This document shows, in pieces, positions 44,277-51,944 of a DNA stretch of 64,000 bases. The notes beneath the pieces are model-generated. The model was given only the letters and a program-made list of their open reading frames with translations, searched no databases and had not been told where the DNA came from. How positions within the stretch are numbered: position 1 is the first letter of the stretch; every line of letters starts with the position of its first letter. The translations under genes and the position numbers were made by a program. The stretch comes from Pseudomonadota bacterium (GTDB lineage Bacteria; Pseudomonadota; Alphaproteobacteria; Sphingomonadales; Sphingomonadaceae), in assembly GCA_023389105.1 (NCBI GenBank), contig JAEWEY010000010.1, positions 1 to 64,000 on the forward strand, written 5' to 3'.

Positions 44277-44352
44277 TGGTGACCCCTACGGGACTCGAAC
44301 CCGTGTTTTCGCCGTGAGAGGGCGACGTCCTAGACCGCTAGACGAAGGGGCC
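44277..44352 (-). tRNA. tRNA-Glu (anticodon CTC), CCA encoded
   Basis: Read on the minus strand, a 76-base cloverleaf begins GGCCCCTTCGTCTAGCGG. Its anticodon loop CTCTCAC gives CTC at positions 34-36, its T-arm is GGGTTCGAGTCCC and its acceptor end is AGGGGTC-A-CCA. The acceptor arms pair along all seven positions with one G-T pair. CTC reads GAG codons. Confidence 0.96.
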
Positions 44353-44401
44353 CTGCTTTCGAGAGCGGGCGCCATATGTGGGCGGACGCCGCGCTAGTCA
44401 A

Positions 44402-44893
44402 TCAGCGAACCGCGGCGGAAGACCAGTGGATGTGGCTGATCTTCCATTTCCCACCCAGGCGCACCAGCACCATCGTCTCGGTCGTCCGACTGTTGACTTT
44501 TCGACCCCGGAACTCGCCGCTCGTCTGACCCTCGCTACTAATCCAGGCGGCTGAACCGGTGGCCTGGCCGCTGCGTCTCGTCACCGTCGACACCGTCGCT
44601 TTGGAGAATTCCGCATCGGCCGGCAGATGTTCAGCCCGATACTCCGCCTTGGATCGTTCCGCGCTGCCGCCCTCATAGATCAGGACATCGTCCGTCAGCA
44701 GGGCCGCGGCAGCTTCGAGATCGCCGCTACGCAACGCCGCGTGAAAGGCGTCGACAACGGCTGCCGCGGGGCGGGCGGTCGGAGCCACGACCGCCGAAGC
44801 GGCCAACGCCGACGCCTGAGGATCACGCGCCTTCGCTGAGGTCGCAGCGGCGCTCAGAAGGACGGCTACTGCAATCACTCGGCGTTTCATCAT
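44402..44893 (-). CDS. SnoaL/DUF4440-like secreted protein of the metal operon
   Basis: A 163-residue secreted protein: signal MMKRRVIAVAVLLSAAATSAKA, an Ala-rich linker, then an NTF2-fold domain with VVDAFHAALRSGDLEAAAALLTDDVLIYEGG and LVRLGGKWKISHIHWSS. NTF2-fold proteins bind small ligands or act as ketosteroid-isomerase-like enzymes; no catalytic residue stands out. The ATG at 44893 overlaps the stop of the barrel-like gene (TGATG), placing it last in the operon behind the MerR-type operator. Confidence 0.8.
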   Translation of the reverse strand: MMKRRVIAVAVLLSAAATSAKARDPQASALAASAVVAPTARPAAAVVDAFHAALRSGDLEAAAALLTDDVLIYEGGSAERSKAEYRAEHLPADAEFSKATVSTVTRRSGQATGSAAWISSEGQTSGEFRGRKVNSRTTETMVLVRLGGKWKISHIHWSSAAVR

Positions 44894-46524
44894 CACTCGT
44901 GGCCCCCATCCAGCTTGAGACGAACGAAGCCCATGGCTCCGGTCGGGTTTTTCCCGCCATACAATGGTGCCAGGCCATTCGGAACGAAGTTCAACGCCGC
45001 GAGGGCGCCCACCCCAAATGCGACATTCTCCGAGATCCGGAAGTCACGAACGGCGCCGACCGAGATCTTGCCCACGCGATAGGCAGGACCGTGATCCTCG
45101 GTATCGAGCAACTCGCGATTTTCGGTGATCTCGCCTCGGCCAAAGACCGTCCACCCCGCGAGCTTGACTGACGCTTCGGCGACGAAGGCATCGTCGTTGT
45201 GATGATCGACCGTCTTGCGGCCCCAGGCGAGCGTCCCGGCCAGTTTCCAGCCCGGCGCCATGTCGCGGGCGTAGAGCAGGCTAGCGGACCAGCGGCGCTG
45301 GTTCACGCCCGGCTCGAGCTGTTCCGGATCCACGAAGTAACCCCAACTGCCTTGCAGCGCGAGTTCAGGCGTCGGATTCAACGACAGGCGAACAGCCGTC
45401 GAGTCCAGCGGTCCCGTCTCGATATTCCAGCGGTGCTGGTCCGGCTCGCGCGCGTTGAAGCGGCTGACCTCGACCTTGACCCGGTCCATCACCACACCCG
45501 CCGTCAGCACGCCGAAACTGATGTGCGTGGAATCCAGCCAGTGGTGGCTGATCGGCGCTTCGGGCGAGTCCATGATTGCCTCGCGATGCATGAACGCGGG
45601 CGGCCCGAATGCCGGCTCACCCGGAAGCCCTCCGTACAGAAAGACGCTGCTACGCGGACCGATGTTCTGCGACACCGACGCCGACAATTCCATGAAGAAG
45701 TCGTGCGGATGCTGGCGGTCGATTAGCCGGTCGCGTCCGTTCGCGGTCTCACCGCTGGCCAGCAGCAGCGGGTATCCATTCTTCCCCACCAGCGGGTCGG
45801 GGCTGAGAGCCGCACGGAACTGCAGCGTGCCGTCGCCAAGTGGTCGCCGCGCCATCGCCATCAGCATTCCCGAGGCGAACAATTTGTCTTCTCCGCGTGG
45901 GCCTCCCTGGTGATCCGCCACCAGGTGGAGCGTGCCATGCGCCATCAGCGTCCAGTCACCCCTCATGACCATGAGACCCGCATGTTCCGACGCATCAGGT
46001 TGCCACGCCGTGCCCGAGCTTTCGCGCTCCATCGGATAAGCGCCCAGCGCGCTGGTCATCGCCATCTGATGAGTCCCCGCACTCATGGCGGAATGATCCA
46101 TCGCGCCGTGGTTCATCTGGGCGTGATCCGCAGATCCCGCGCCAGCCATGGGCGACGCCGGCATCGTCATGGCGCCATGATCCATTGGCATTGCGTGATC
46201 CATGGGCATGACGCCCTGTTCCACCGGCACCACATCCGCGCTCGCCGGCATCGTGCCGTGATCCATCACAGACTTCGCCGTCGCGGCCTTTGCCGGTTTC
46301 GACTTTGCGGTCGGCGACTTCTTCTGTTGCTTGGCGGTGGCAGCATTTTTCGTCGCTGCCACTTTCCGCACCACTTTTCTGGAAGCGGGCTTCTTCGGTG
46401 CCGTCTTCGGCTGTGGGGGCATGGGCATCGACATGCCTGGCATGTGCTGGTGCTGCGCCGATAATGGCGCGACTGGCATCACGATCGCCACGGCAGCTGC
46501 CGTGGCCAAAAACAAGCTTTTCAC
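44893..46524 (-). CDS. Met/His-rich outer-membrane-like protein, probable copper handling
   Basis: A 543-residue secreted protein starting at a GTG with GGAG upstream; the signal is VKSLFLATAAAVAIVMPVAPLSA. Residues about 25-170 form a Lys/Ala/Pro linker followed by a cluster of MDHGTM, MPMDHAM, MDHGAM, MNHGAMDHSAM motifs typical of Cu(I)/Cu(II)-binding CopA/PcoB proteins. The remaining 370 residues are a beta-barrel-like domain with aromatic strands. This resembles the N-terminal Met/His segment of PcoB/CopB joined to an unrelated barrel. Metal binding is inferred from the motifs; the metal is most likely copper, but the operator upstream looks closer to the mer type. Confidence 0.75.
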   Translation of the reverse strand: MKSLFLATAAAVAIVMPVAPLSAQHQHMPGMSMPMPPQPKTAPKKPASRKVVRKVAATKNAATAKQQKKSPTAKSKPAKAATAKSVMDHGTMPASADVVPVEQGVMPMDHAMPMDHGAMTMPASPMAGAGSADHAQMNHGAMDHSAMSAGTHQMAMTSALGAYPMERESSGTAWQPDASEHAGLMVMRGDWTLMAHGTLHLVADHQGGPRGEDKLFASGMLMAMARRPLGDGTLQFRAALSPDPLVGKNGYPLLLASGETANGRDRLIDRQHPHDFFMELSASVSQNIGPRSSVFLYGGLPGEPAFGPPAFMHREAIMDSPEAPISHHWLDSTHISFGVLTAGVVMDRVKVEVSRFNAREPDQHRWNIETGPLDSTAVRLSLNPTPELALQGSWGYFVDPEQLEPGVNQRRWSASLLYARDMAPGWKLAGTLAWGRKTVDHHNDDAFVAEASVKLAGWTVFGRGEITENRELLDTEDHGPAYRVGKISVGAVRDFRISENVAFGVGALAALNFVPNGLAPLYGGKNPTGAMGFVRLKLDGGHE

Positions 46525-46605
46525 AATCAATCTCCGCGACTGGAGGCGGCGGCTGCGCCGCCTCTTCATCAAATTATGCGCGAGCAGGGCCGCGCCGGTT
46601 CGATG

Positions 46606-46947
46606 TCAGGCGCGTCGCGGAGGCGGGGTAGCGATTTCGGGGAGGACGCCAATCAGGCGGTCGAAGTGCGGGACGTTCACGCGCAACGAAGTTGCACGGT
46701 TGAGCAACGGCTGTGGCGGGTCGGCGGCGGGCAAGGCAGACGCGCACGCCATCGTGCATTCGCCAGGCATCGCCTTGCCGCCGTGCTGAGGATCGCCATT
46801 GGGGCAATGCTGGTCGGGCATCGTCATTCCGGCCATCTCAGTCGTTTCGGCCATCGATCGCGCCTGCGCGGCTGCGGGATGCGCCATGCCCAGCGGCAGC
46901 AACATCATCGCTAGGAGGACGAACAGACGGATCAGCTTCTGCCTCAC
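46606..46947 (-). CDS. Small secreted Met/Cys/His protein of the metal operon
   Basis: A 113-residue protein from a GTG at 46947: signal-like MRQKLIRLFVLLAMMLLPLGMAHPAAA, then MAETTEMAGMTMPDQHCPNG and a HGGKAMPGECTMACAS stretch. Three Cys, three His and many Met within about 40 residues suggest a periplasmic metal chaperone. I recognise no named family. It lies between the glutaredoxin-MauE gene (five-base gap) and the barrel-like gene. Confidence 0.65.
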   Translation of the reverse strand: MRQKLIRLFVLLAMMLLPLGMAHPAAAQARSMAETTEMAGMTMPDQHCPNGDPQHGGKAMPGECTMACASALPAADPPQPLLNRATSLRVNVPHFDRLIGVLPEIATPPPRRA

Positions 46948-46952
46948 GCGGG

Positions 46953-47723
46953 TCAGATAACGGCTCCCATGCTCAGCATCCAGAGCGCCATGCCGATCAT
47001 CATCAGGTTTTCGGTCAGGGAGACGAAGCCGAGCGGAACGTTGCTCGATCCCCCGACGCACGCGCATTTGAGCTCCCGCCGGTCAATGTAGACCGCCTTG
47101 AACACCGACACCGCACCGATCGTGCCAATGAAGAGCGCGATGGGGATCGATAGCCAATTCAATATCCCTGCAGTCATCAGGATGCCGGCCGCGCCCTCCG
47201 CAAATGGATAGACATAGCTGTAGGGCACCCACCGGCGCGCCAGCAGGTCGTAGTTCAGGAACATCGCCGAAAAGCTGCTTACGTTCTGCAGCTTGAGCAT
47301 AGCCAAAACGGTCATGGAGATGGAAATGAACCAAGGCAGGGCACGGCTTAGTGTGATCTGTCCATCAGCCGCGAAAGCCGCGGCCAGCGCCAGCAGCGCC
47401 GTCATGCCAAACAGGGCCACGATGGGCCGATAGCTCGTGGCGTTCGGGTCAACGACAGATTTGCCAAGATAGCGCCGGAGGTCGTCGTAGCCCCCAATTC
47501 GCTTCGACCCGACGAAGATTTGCGGTGTCGTCTGGACCCCGTGCTCGGCCTTGAAAGCGTCCGTCTGCTCACGCGTGGCGAGATGATGATCCTCGACGTG
47601 GAAGCCCGACCGCTTGAGCAAGTCCAGAGCCTTCAGACCCCAGGGACAAACATGGTGCGGCATCACCATGCGATAAATCCGCGCGGATTTCGCGGTCGTT
47701 GGATGATTGGATAAATCGGCCAT
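46953..47723 (-). CDS. Glutaredoxin-like domain fused to MauE/DoxX membrane domain
   Basis: A 256-residue fusion. Residues about 15-90 are glutaredoxin-like (ARIYRMVMPHHVCPWGLKALDLLKRSGFHVEDHHL, then TTPQIFVGSKRIGGYDDL), with CPWG where glutaredoxins have CPYC, so only one active-site Cys is present. Residues about 105-250 carry four membrane helices of the MauE/DoxX family with ELKCACVGGSSNVPLGFVSLTEN, a Cys pair facing the membrane. The protein probably passes electrons across the inner membrane to reduce or mature a metal-binding partner; this is inference. The ATG at 47723 has GGAG seven bases upstream. It opens the metal operon 30 bases behind the MerR-type operator. Confidence 0.82.
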   Translation of the reverse strand: MADLSNHPTTAKSARIYRMVMPHHVCPWGLKALDLLKRSGFHVEDHHLATREQTDAFKAEHGVQTTPQIFVGSKRIGGYDDLRRYLGKSVVDPNATSYRPIVALFGMTALLALAAAFAADGQITLSRALPWFISISMTVLAMLKLQNVSSFSAMFLNYDLLARRWVPYSYVYPFAEGAAGILMTAGILNWLSIPIALFIGTIGAVSVFKAVYIDRRELKCACVGGSSNVPLGFVSLTENLMMIGMALWMLSMGAVI

Positions 47724-47752
47724 TACTCGGCTCCTTTCGCCATTGGCCGCCA

Positions 47753-47784
47753 GTTGTAGCTTCCGTACCATGGTACAGAGTCAA
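47753..47784 (-). promoter_or_regulatory. MerR-family operator/promoter of the metal operon
   Basis: On the minus strand TTGACT (47784-47779) and TACAAC (47758-47753) flank a 20-base spacer containing the 12-bp palindrome GTACCATGGTAC (47776-47765) and then GGAAG. The overlong spacer with a centred dyad is the hallmark of MerR-type promoters; the GTAC...GTACGGAAG wording is close to the mer operator. It points to the glutaredoxin-MauE gene. No MerR-family gene is present in the window, so the regulator must act in trans. Confidence 0.8.
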
Positions 47785-47801
47785 GCACGGTCGTGCCGAG
47801 G

Positions 47802-48119
47802 TCAGCCGTCTCGTTCGCTGAGAAAACGCATAAGCTCCGCCAGCGTCGACTCCATCTGGTCCTGCATCTGGCTGACCAGCTCGTTCTCGCGCATGCCGAC
47901 ATGGTCGAGCGGCTTCGAATAGCTGTCCGAAAAAGCCTGAAGGTCAGCGCGGTCGAACACGCCGCGTGCGACAAGCTTGGCGAGGATCACGAGCAGGCCG
48001 TTGGTGTTGGCGATCGTTCCGGCGACTAAGGCTTCGTCAACCATCGACAGGCGCTTGTCGCTGTCCTCGCCGCCATCTTCGGGCAGTTCGTCCTCAATCT
48101 CGGTCACGATCGTTATCAT
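47802..48119 (-). CDS. Uncharacterised acidic protein
   Basis: A 105-residue soluble acidic protein: a Glu/Asp-rich start, then helices DEALVAGTIANTNGLLVILAKLVARGVFDRADLQAF and an amphipathic C-terminus with MESTLAELMRFLSERDG. It resembles short conserved hypothetical proteins of sphingomonads but I recognise no domain. Composition and third-position GC look coding. It ends 17 bases before the MerR-type operator and is transcribed in the same direction. Confidence 0.65.
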   Translation of the reverse strand: MITIVTEIEDELPEDGGEDSDKRLSMVDEALVAGTIANTNGLLVILAKLVARGVFDRADLQAFSDSYSKPLDHVGMRENELVSQMQDQMESTLAELMRFLSERDG

Positions 48120-48152
48120 GACGTCTAGTACGCGTCGCGCAAGCCAAGGCTC

Positions 48153-48647
48153 CTACGGCTGAAGAGTTGCGGCAAGTGCTGCCCAGCTTCGCGCCTTGTC
48201 CGCGAATGGCTTGGTATTGGCCGCGCTGGATGAAGGCAGGTCGACGAGTTCGACATTGCCCGCGGCGCCAATCAATCTGCGTCCTATGGTCGACGATGCC
48301 GCCCCGTTGAAGGCGATCGCGCGGAGTTGCGGGTAATCGGTCAGCAGATGCGCGATCTGATTGTGCTGAGCGTCACGGATGGCTTGGTCGAGGCTGCCAG
48401 GCCGGCTGGCCGACGCGACGACATCCCACAAGCCGATTTGTCGCTCGCGCAGCCGCGCTAGACGTTCGTCATATACGAGAGCATGGAGATCCTCACCGAT
48501 CGCCTGCCCGAGCAGGCGCCAGAACTGATTGGTCGGGTGCGCATAATATTGGCGCGCGGCGAGCGAGGCATCGCCCGGCAGGCTACCGAGGATGAACAGG
48601 CGGGCGTCCGGCGCGGCGATCGGCGGCAACCCGTATTTGACGCCCAC
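48153..48647 (-). CDS. DNA-deoxyinosine glycosylase (Mug/UDG superfamily)
   Basis: A 164-residue DNA repair enzyme of the hypoxanthine-DNA glycosylase subgroup. Family motifs are GLPPIAAPDARLFILGSLPGDASLAARQYYAHPTNQFWRLL at the start, IGLWDVVASASRPGSLDQAI, and a C-terminal LVDLPSSSAANTKPFADK carrying the SSSAAN motif typical of the group. It removes deaminated adenine from DNA. It is divergent from the GT4 gene that follows, with overlapping upstream frames ignored. Confidence 0.88.
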   Translation of the reverse strand: MGVKYGLPPIAAPDARLFILGSLPGDASLAARQYYAHPTNQFWRLLGQAIGEDLHALVYDERLARLRERQIGLWDVVASASRPGSLDQAIRDAQHNQIAHLLTDYPQLRAIAFNGAASSTIGRRLIGAAGNVELVDLPSSSAANTKPFADKARSWAALAATLQP

Positions 48648-48671
48648 GAGAAACTCCTACATCCCGCCGCC

Positions 48672-49841
48672 GTGCAAGCCAGCGACCTCCGCGTGGCCCT
48701 GTTTTCGGGCAATTACAATTACGTCCGCGACGGGGCGAACCAGGCGCTCAACCGGCTGGTCGGCTATCTGTTGCGGCAGGGCGTACAAGTGCGCGTTTAT
48801 TCGCCCACGGTCGAGCATCCGGCATTCCCCGCCACCGGCGATCTCGTCGACGTTCCCGCCGTGCCAATCCCGGGCCGCGAGGAATATCGCTTTCCGCTGT
48901 GGCTGACGCCGCGGGTGAAGCGCGACCTCGAGGCGTTCAATCCCAACGTTGTGCACGTCTCCAGCCCCGACATCTCCGGGCATCGCGCGGTCAGCTGGGC
49001 GCGCAAGCGCAAGATCGCCGTTGTTGCTTCAGTCCATACCCGCTTCGACACGTATCTCGCTTATTATCATCTGCAGGCCTTGGAGCCGATCGCGCGCGGA
49101 CTGATGCGGCGCTTCTACCATCGCTGCGAAGTCGTGCTGGCACCCGCGGAATCGACCGCGGCCATTCTCCGCGCGCAGCGGATGAACCGCGACATCGCGA
49201 TGTGGACGCGCGGCATCGACCGTGAGCAATTCAACCCCGAACGCCGCGACATGGAATGGCGGCGCTCGCTCGGCATTGCTGACGATGAGATGGTCATCGC
49301 CTTTCTCGGCCGGGTGGTCATGGAGAAAGGGCTCGACGTCTTCGTGGATGCCATCCACGCGTTCGAGCCGCTCGGCCTGAAGCATCGCGTCCTGGTGATC
49401 GGCGAAGGACCCGCGCGTCCTTGGTTCGCCGAGCAGCTCCCCAAGGCGATTTTCCTAGGCGAGCAGACGAGCACGGATTTGGCGCGGGCACTGGCCAGTT
49501 CGGACCTGCTGCTCAATCCGTCGGTCACCGAGGCCTTTGGCAACGTCACGCTCGAGGCGATGGCTTGCGCGCTCCCGGTAATTGCTGCGGAATCGAGCGG
49601 TGCGACGAACCTCGTTCAATCGGGCCGCACGGGCACTTTAGTCGACGGTGCCGAACCGGATGAATTTGCCGCCGCGCTGGCCGGCTACGCGCAGGATCCG
49701 GAACTGCGGCATCGTCACGGCCAGGCCGGGCTCGAATTTGCCAAAACGATGGACTGGGACACGATCAATTCGGCGGTGATCCGCGCCTACAAGCACGCCA
49801 TCGTCAAGCGTGAGCGCCTGACGCGGATCACCGGCAAGTAG
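48672..49841 (+). CDS. GT4-family glycosyltransferase (MgtA/SqdX-like)
   Basis: A 389-residue GT-B transferase starting at a GTG: DLRVALFSGNYNYVRDGANQALNRLVGYLL, VHVSSPDISGHRAVSWAR, MWTRGIDREQFNPERRD, IAFLGRVVMEKGLDVFVDA and NPSVTEAFGNVTLEAMACALPVIA. These match GDP-mannose-dependent alpha-mannosyltransferases and sulfoquinovosyltransferase-like enzymes making glycolipids. It stands outside the EPS cluster, so it probably serves membrane lipid glycosylation. The start lacks a good ribosome binding site, making the first residues uncertain. Confidence 0.88.
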   Translation: MQASDLRVALFSGNYNYVRDGANQALNRLVGYLLRQGVQVRVYSPTVEHPAFPATGDLVDVPAVPIPGREEYRFPLWLTPRVKRDLEAFNPNVVHVSSPDISGHRAVSWARKRKIAVVASVHTRFDTYLAYYHLQALEPIARGLMRRFYHRCEVVLAPAESTAAILRAQRMNRDIAMWTRGIDREQFNPERRDMEWRRSLGIADDEMVIAFLGRVVMEKGLDVFVDAIHAFEPLGLKHRVLVIGEGPARPWFAEQLPKAIFLGEQTSTDLARALASSDLLLNPSVTEAFGNVTLEAMACALPVIAAESSGATNLVQSGRTGTLVDGAEPDEFAAALAGYAQDPELRHRHGQAGLEFAKTMDWDTINSAVIRAYKHAIVKRERLTRITGK

Positions 49842-50474
49842 CTATTTCACGCGTTCGATGCGCTGGGCCGCTTCGTCTAGGATCGCGGCAATTTCGTGCA
49901 GCAGATCATCGTCGAGCCCGTCGCGGCCGACGCGATGGCGCAGCGCGGTCATCAAATTCTTCACCGCGCGGCCAATGGCCGGCCCCGCGTTCGATCCCTC
50001 AGCCGGCTTGAGATCGCCAAGGCGGGCAAGCAGCCCGTCGACTTCTTCCGCACGCTCTTCGAGATGCGCTCGGCCTTCGTCGGTGATCTGGAACGGCTTG
50101 CGCGCGCCCTCGCCTGGCGCTTCCTCGATGAGGCCCATGTCCTGCAGCAGGGTGAGCGTTGGATAGACCACGCCGGGGCTGGGCGCATATTCGCCGCCGG
50201 TGAGTTCCTCGATCGCGCGGATGAGGTCGTAGCCGTGGCGCGGCTCGTCGGCGATCAACTTGAGCAGCACCAGCCGCAGTTCGCCGCCTTCGAACATGCG
50301 CCGGGCACGCCGACCCCGGCCGCGGCCACCCGGGCCGCCTTCGTCGCCGAAGTCGAAGTTGAACGGACCCCAGCTGCCTTGCCACCCGCGTCCGCCCCGC
50401 ATGGCCATCAGGCCTTCAGGCAGATTGATTTCAAAACGGCCCCGCGGGCCGCAGCCATGATGGCGATGTCGCAT
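49842..50474 (-). CDS. PadR-family transcriptional regulator
   Basis: A 210-residue repressor. The N-terminal 60 residues are Gly/Arg-rich with His and Met (HRHHGCG, GGRGRGRRARRM). The winged helix is LRLVLLKLIADEPRHGYDLIRAIEELTGGEYAPSPGVVYPTLTLLQDMGLIEE, and a helical dimerisation region follows. PadR proteins usually repress their own gene or a neighbouring transporter or stress gene. A 30-bp dyad overlaps its promoter region (50491-50520), and AAGGAG precedes the ATG. The rightward rarA gene on the other side could share control. Confidence 0.9.
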   Translation of the reverse strand: MRHRHHGCGPRGRFEINLPEGLMAMRGGRGWQGSWGPFNFDFGDEGGPGGRGRGRRARRMFEGGELRLVLLKLIADEPRHGYDLIRAIEELTGGEYAPSPGVVYPTLTLLQDMGLIEEAPGEGARKPFQITDEGRAHLEERAEEVDGLLARLGDLKPAEGSNAGPAIGRAVKNLMTALRHRVGRDGLDDDLLHEIAAILDEAAQRIERVK

Positions 50475-50490
50475 CGATATTTCTCCTTTT

Positions 50491-50520
50491 GATGTAGCTT
50501 AGATATATCTTAGTAACATC
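50491..50520. promoter_or_regulatory. Long dyad, probable PadR operator
   Basis: GATGT-N5-AGATATATCT-N5-ACATC: a perfect 10-bp centre flanked by perfect 5-bp outer arms and partly symmetric spacers. PadR proteins favour ATGT...ACAT dyads, and the PadR gene starts 17 bases away. The site lies between divergent padR and rarA genes. Confidence 0.65.
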
Positions 50521-50573
50521 TCCGACAAGGCGGCCTTGTGCAAATTTTCGTGCGGGGCCTATGGGAATGGCCG

Positions 50574-51914
50574 ATGGCCGACCTGTTTGCCGACGAGGAA
50601 CTTCAGGAACGCAAGGCGGAAGCGACGCCAGCCGGCGCACCACTCGCCGACCGGCTACGGCCGAGAACACTCCGCGAAGTTGTCGGGCAGGAGCATCTGA
50701 CCGGACCCGAAGGCGCGATTGGGCGGATGGTCGCGGCAGGCCGCCTTGCGTCGATGATCCTGTGGGGTCCGCCGGGCACCGGCAAAACGACCATCGCGCG
50801 GCTGCTCGCCGGCGCGGTCGGCATGCGCTTCGTCGCCATCTCCGCCGTTTTCTCGGGGGTCGCGGACCTGAAGAAGGTGTTCGCCGAAGCGCGAACAGCC
50901 GCGAAGACCGGTCAGCATACCCTGTTGTTCGTGGACGAGATCCACCGTTTCAACCGCGCGCAGCAGGACGGCTTCCTGCCTTTCGTCGAGAACGGCACAG
51001 TGACGCTGGTCGGTGCGACGACCGAGAACCCGAGCTTCGAGATCAACGCCGCGCTCCTGTCCCGCTGCCAGGTTCTCATCCTTCGCCGGCTGGATCATGC
51101 CGCGCTCGACGAACTGGTGAAGCGCGCCGAGACGCTGGAGGACCGCGCGCTGCCGGTCACCGCCGAAGCGCGCGATGCCTTGATCGCCAGCGCCGATGGC
51201 GACGGTCGCTTCCTGCTCAATCAGGTCGAAACCCTGTTCTCCGTAGAACTCGAACAGCCGCTCGGTCCGGCCGAACTAAGCGACCTGCTCAATCGCCGCG
51301 TGCCCGTCTACGACAAGGACCGCGAGGGCCATTACAACCTCATTTCCGCGCTCCACAAAAGCATCCGCGGCTCGGATCCGCAGGCAGCCCTCTATTACCT
51401 CGCACGTATGCTCGTCGCGGGTGAAGAGCCGCTCTACGTCCTTCGCCGGCTCACGCGCGCAGCCGTCGAGGACATCGGCATGGCCGACCCGAACGCCCTG
51501 GTTCAGTGCCTGGCCGCCAAGGACATGTACGACTTCCTCGGGTCGCCCGAAGGTGAAATCGGCATCGCGCAGGCCTGCCTTTATCTGGCGACCGCGCCCA
51601 AATCGAACGCCACTTACGTCGCGCAGAAGTCCGCGTGGCGAAGCGCGAAAGACACCGGCTCACTGATGCCGCCGATGCACATCCTCAACGCGCCGACGAA
51701 GCTGATGAAGAACGTCGGCTACAGCAAAGGCTATGCCTACGATCATGATGCGGACGAGGGTTTCTCAGGCCAGGATTACTGGCCCGAAGAAATGGAGCCG
51801 CAGCAATTTTACCAGCCGACCGACCGCGGCTTCGAGGCGCGGGTGAAGGAGCGGCTGGACTATTGGCAGCAACGGCGACAGCAATTGCAACAAAGCGAGG
51901 AAGACGCGGGTTAA
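50574..51914 (+). CDS. rarA: RarA/MgsA replication-associated AAA+ ATPase
   Basis: A 446-residue hexameric ATPase acting at stalled replication forks. Walker A is GPPGTGKTTIARLLA, Walker B LLFVDEIHRFNRAQQDGFLP, sensor 1 LVGATTENPSFEINAALLSRCQ, and the RarA C-terminal helical domain includes HKSIRGSDPQAALYYLARML and EDIGMADP. Start: the ATG at 50574 gives the standard MADLFADEE opening with GGGA upstream. Length agrees with the family. Confidence 0.95.
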   Translation: MADLFADEELQERKAEATPAGAPLADRLRPRTLREVVGQEHLTGPEGAIGRMVAAGRLASMILWGPPGTGKTTIARLLAGAVGMRFVAISAVFSGVADLKKVFAEARTAAKTGQHTLLFVDEIHRFNRAQQDGFLPFVENGTVTLVGATTENPSFEINAALLSRCQVLILRRLDHAALDELVKRAETLEDRALPVTAEARDALIASADGDGRFLLNQVETLFSVELEQPLGPAELSDLLNRRVPVYDKDREGHYNLISALHKSIRGSDPQAALYYLARMLVAGEEPLYVLRRLTRAAVEDIGMADPNALVQCLAAKDMYDFLGSPEGEIGIAQACLYLATAPKSNATYVAQKSAWRSAKDTGSLMPPMHILNAPTKLMKNVGYSKGYAYDHDADEGFSGQDYWPEEMEPQQFYQPTDRGFEARVKERLDYWQQRRQQLQQSEEDAG

Positions 51915-51944
51915 CCGCGCACGCATTTCGGAGGGAGCACCGCC

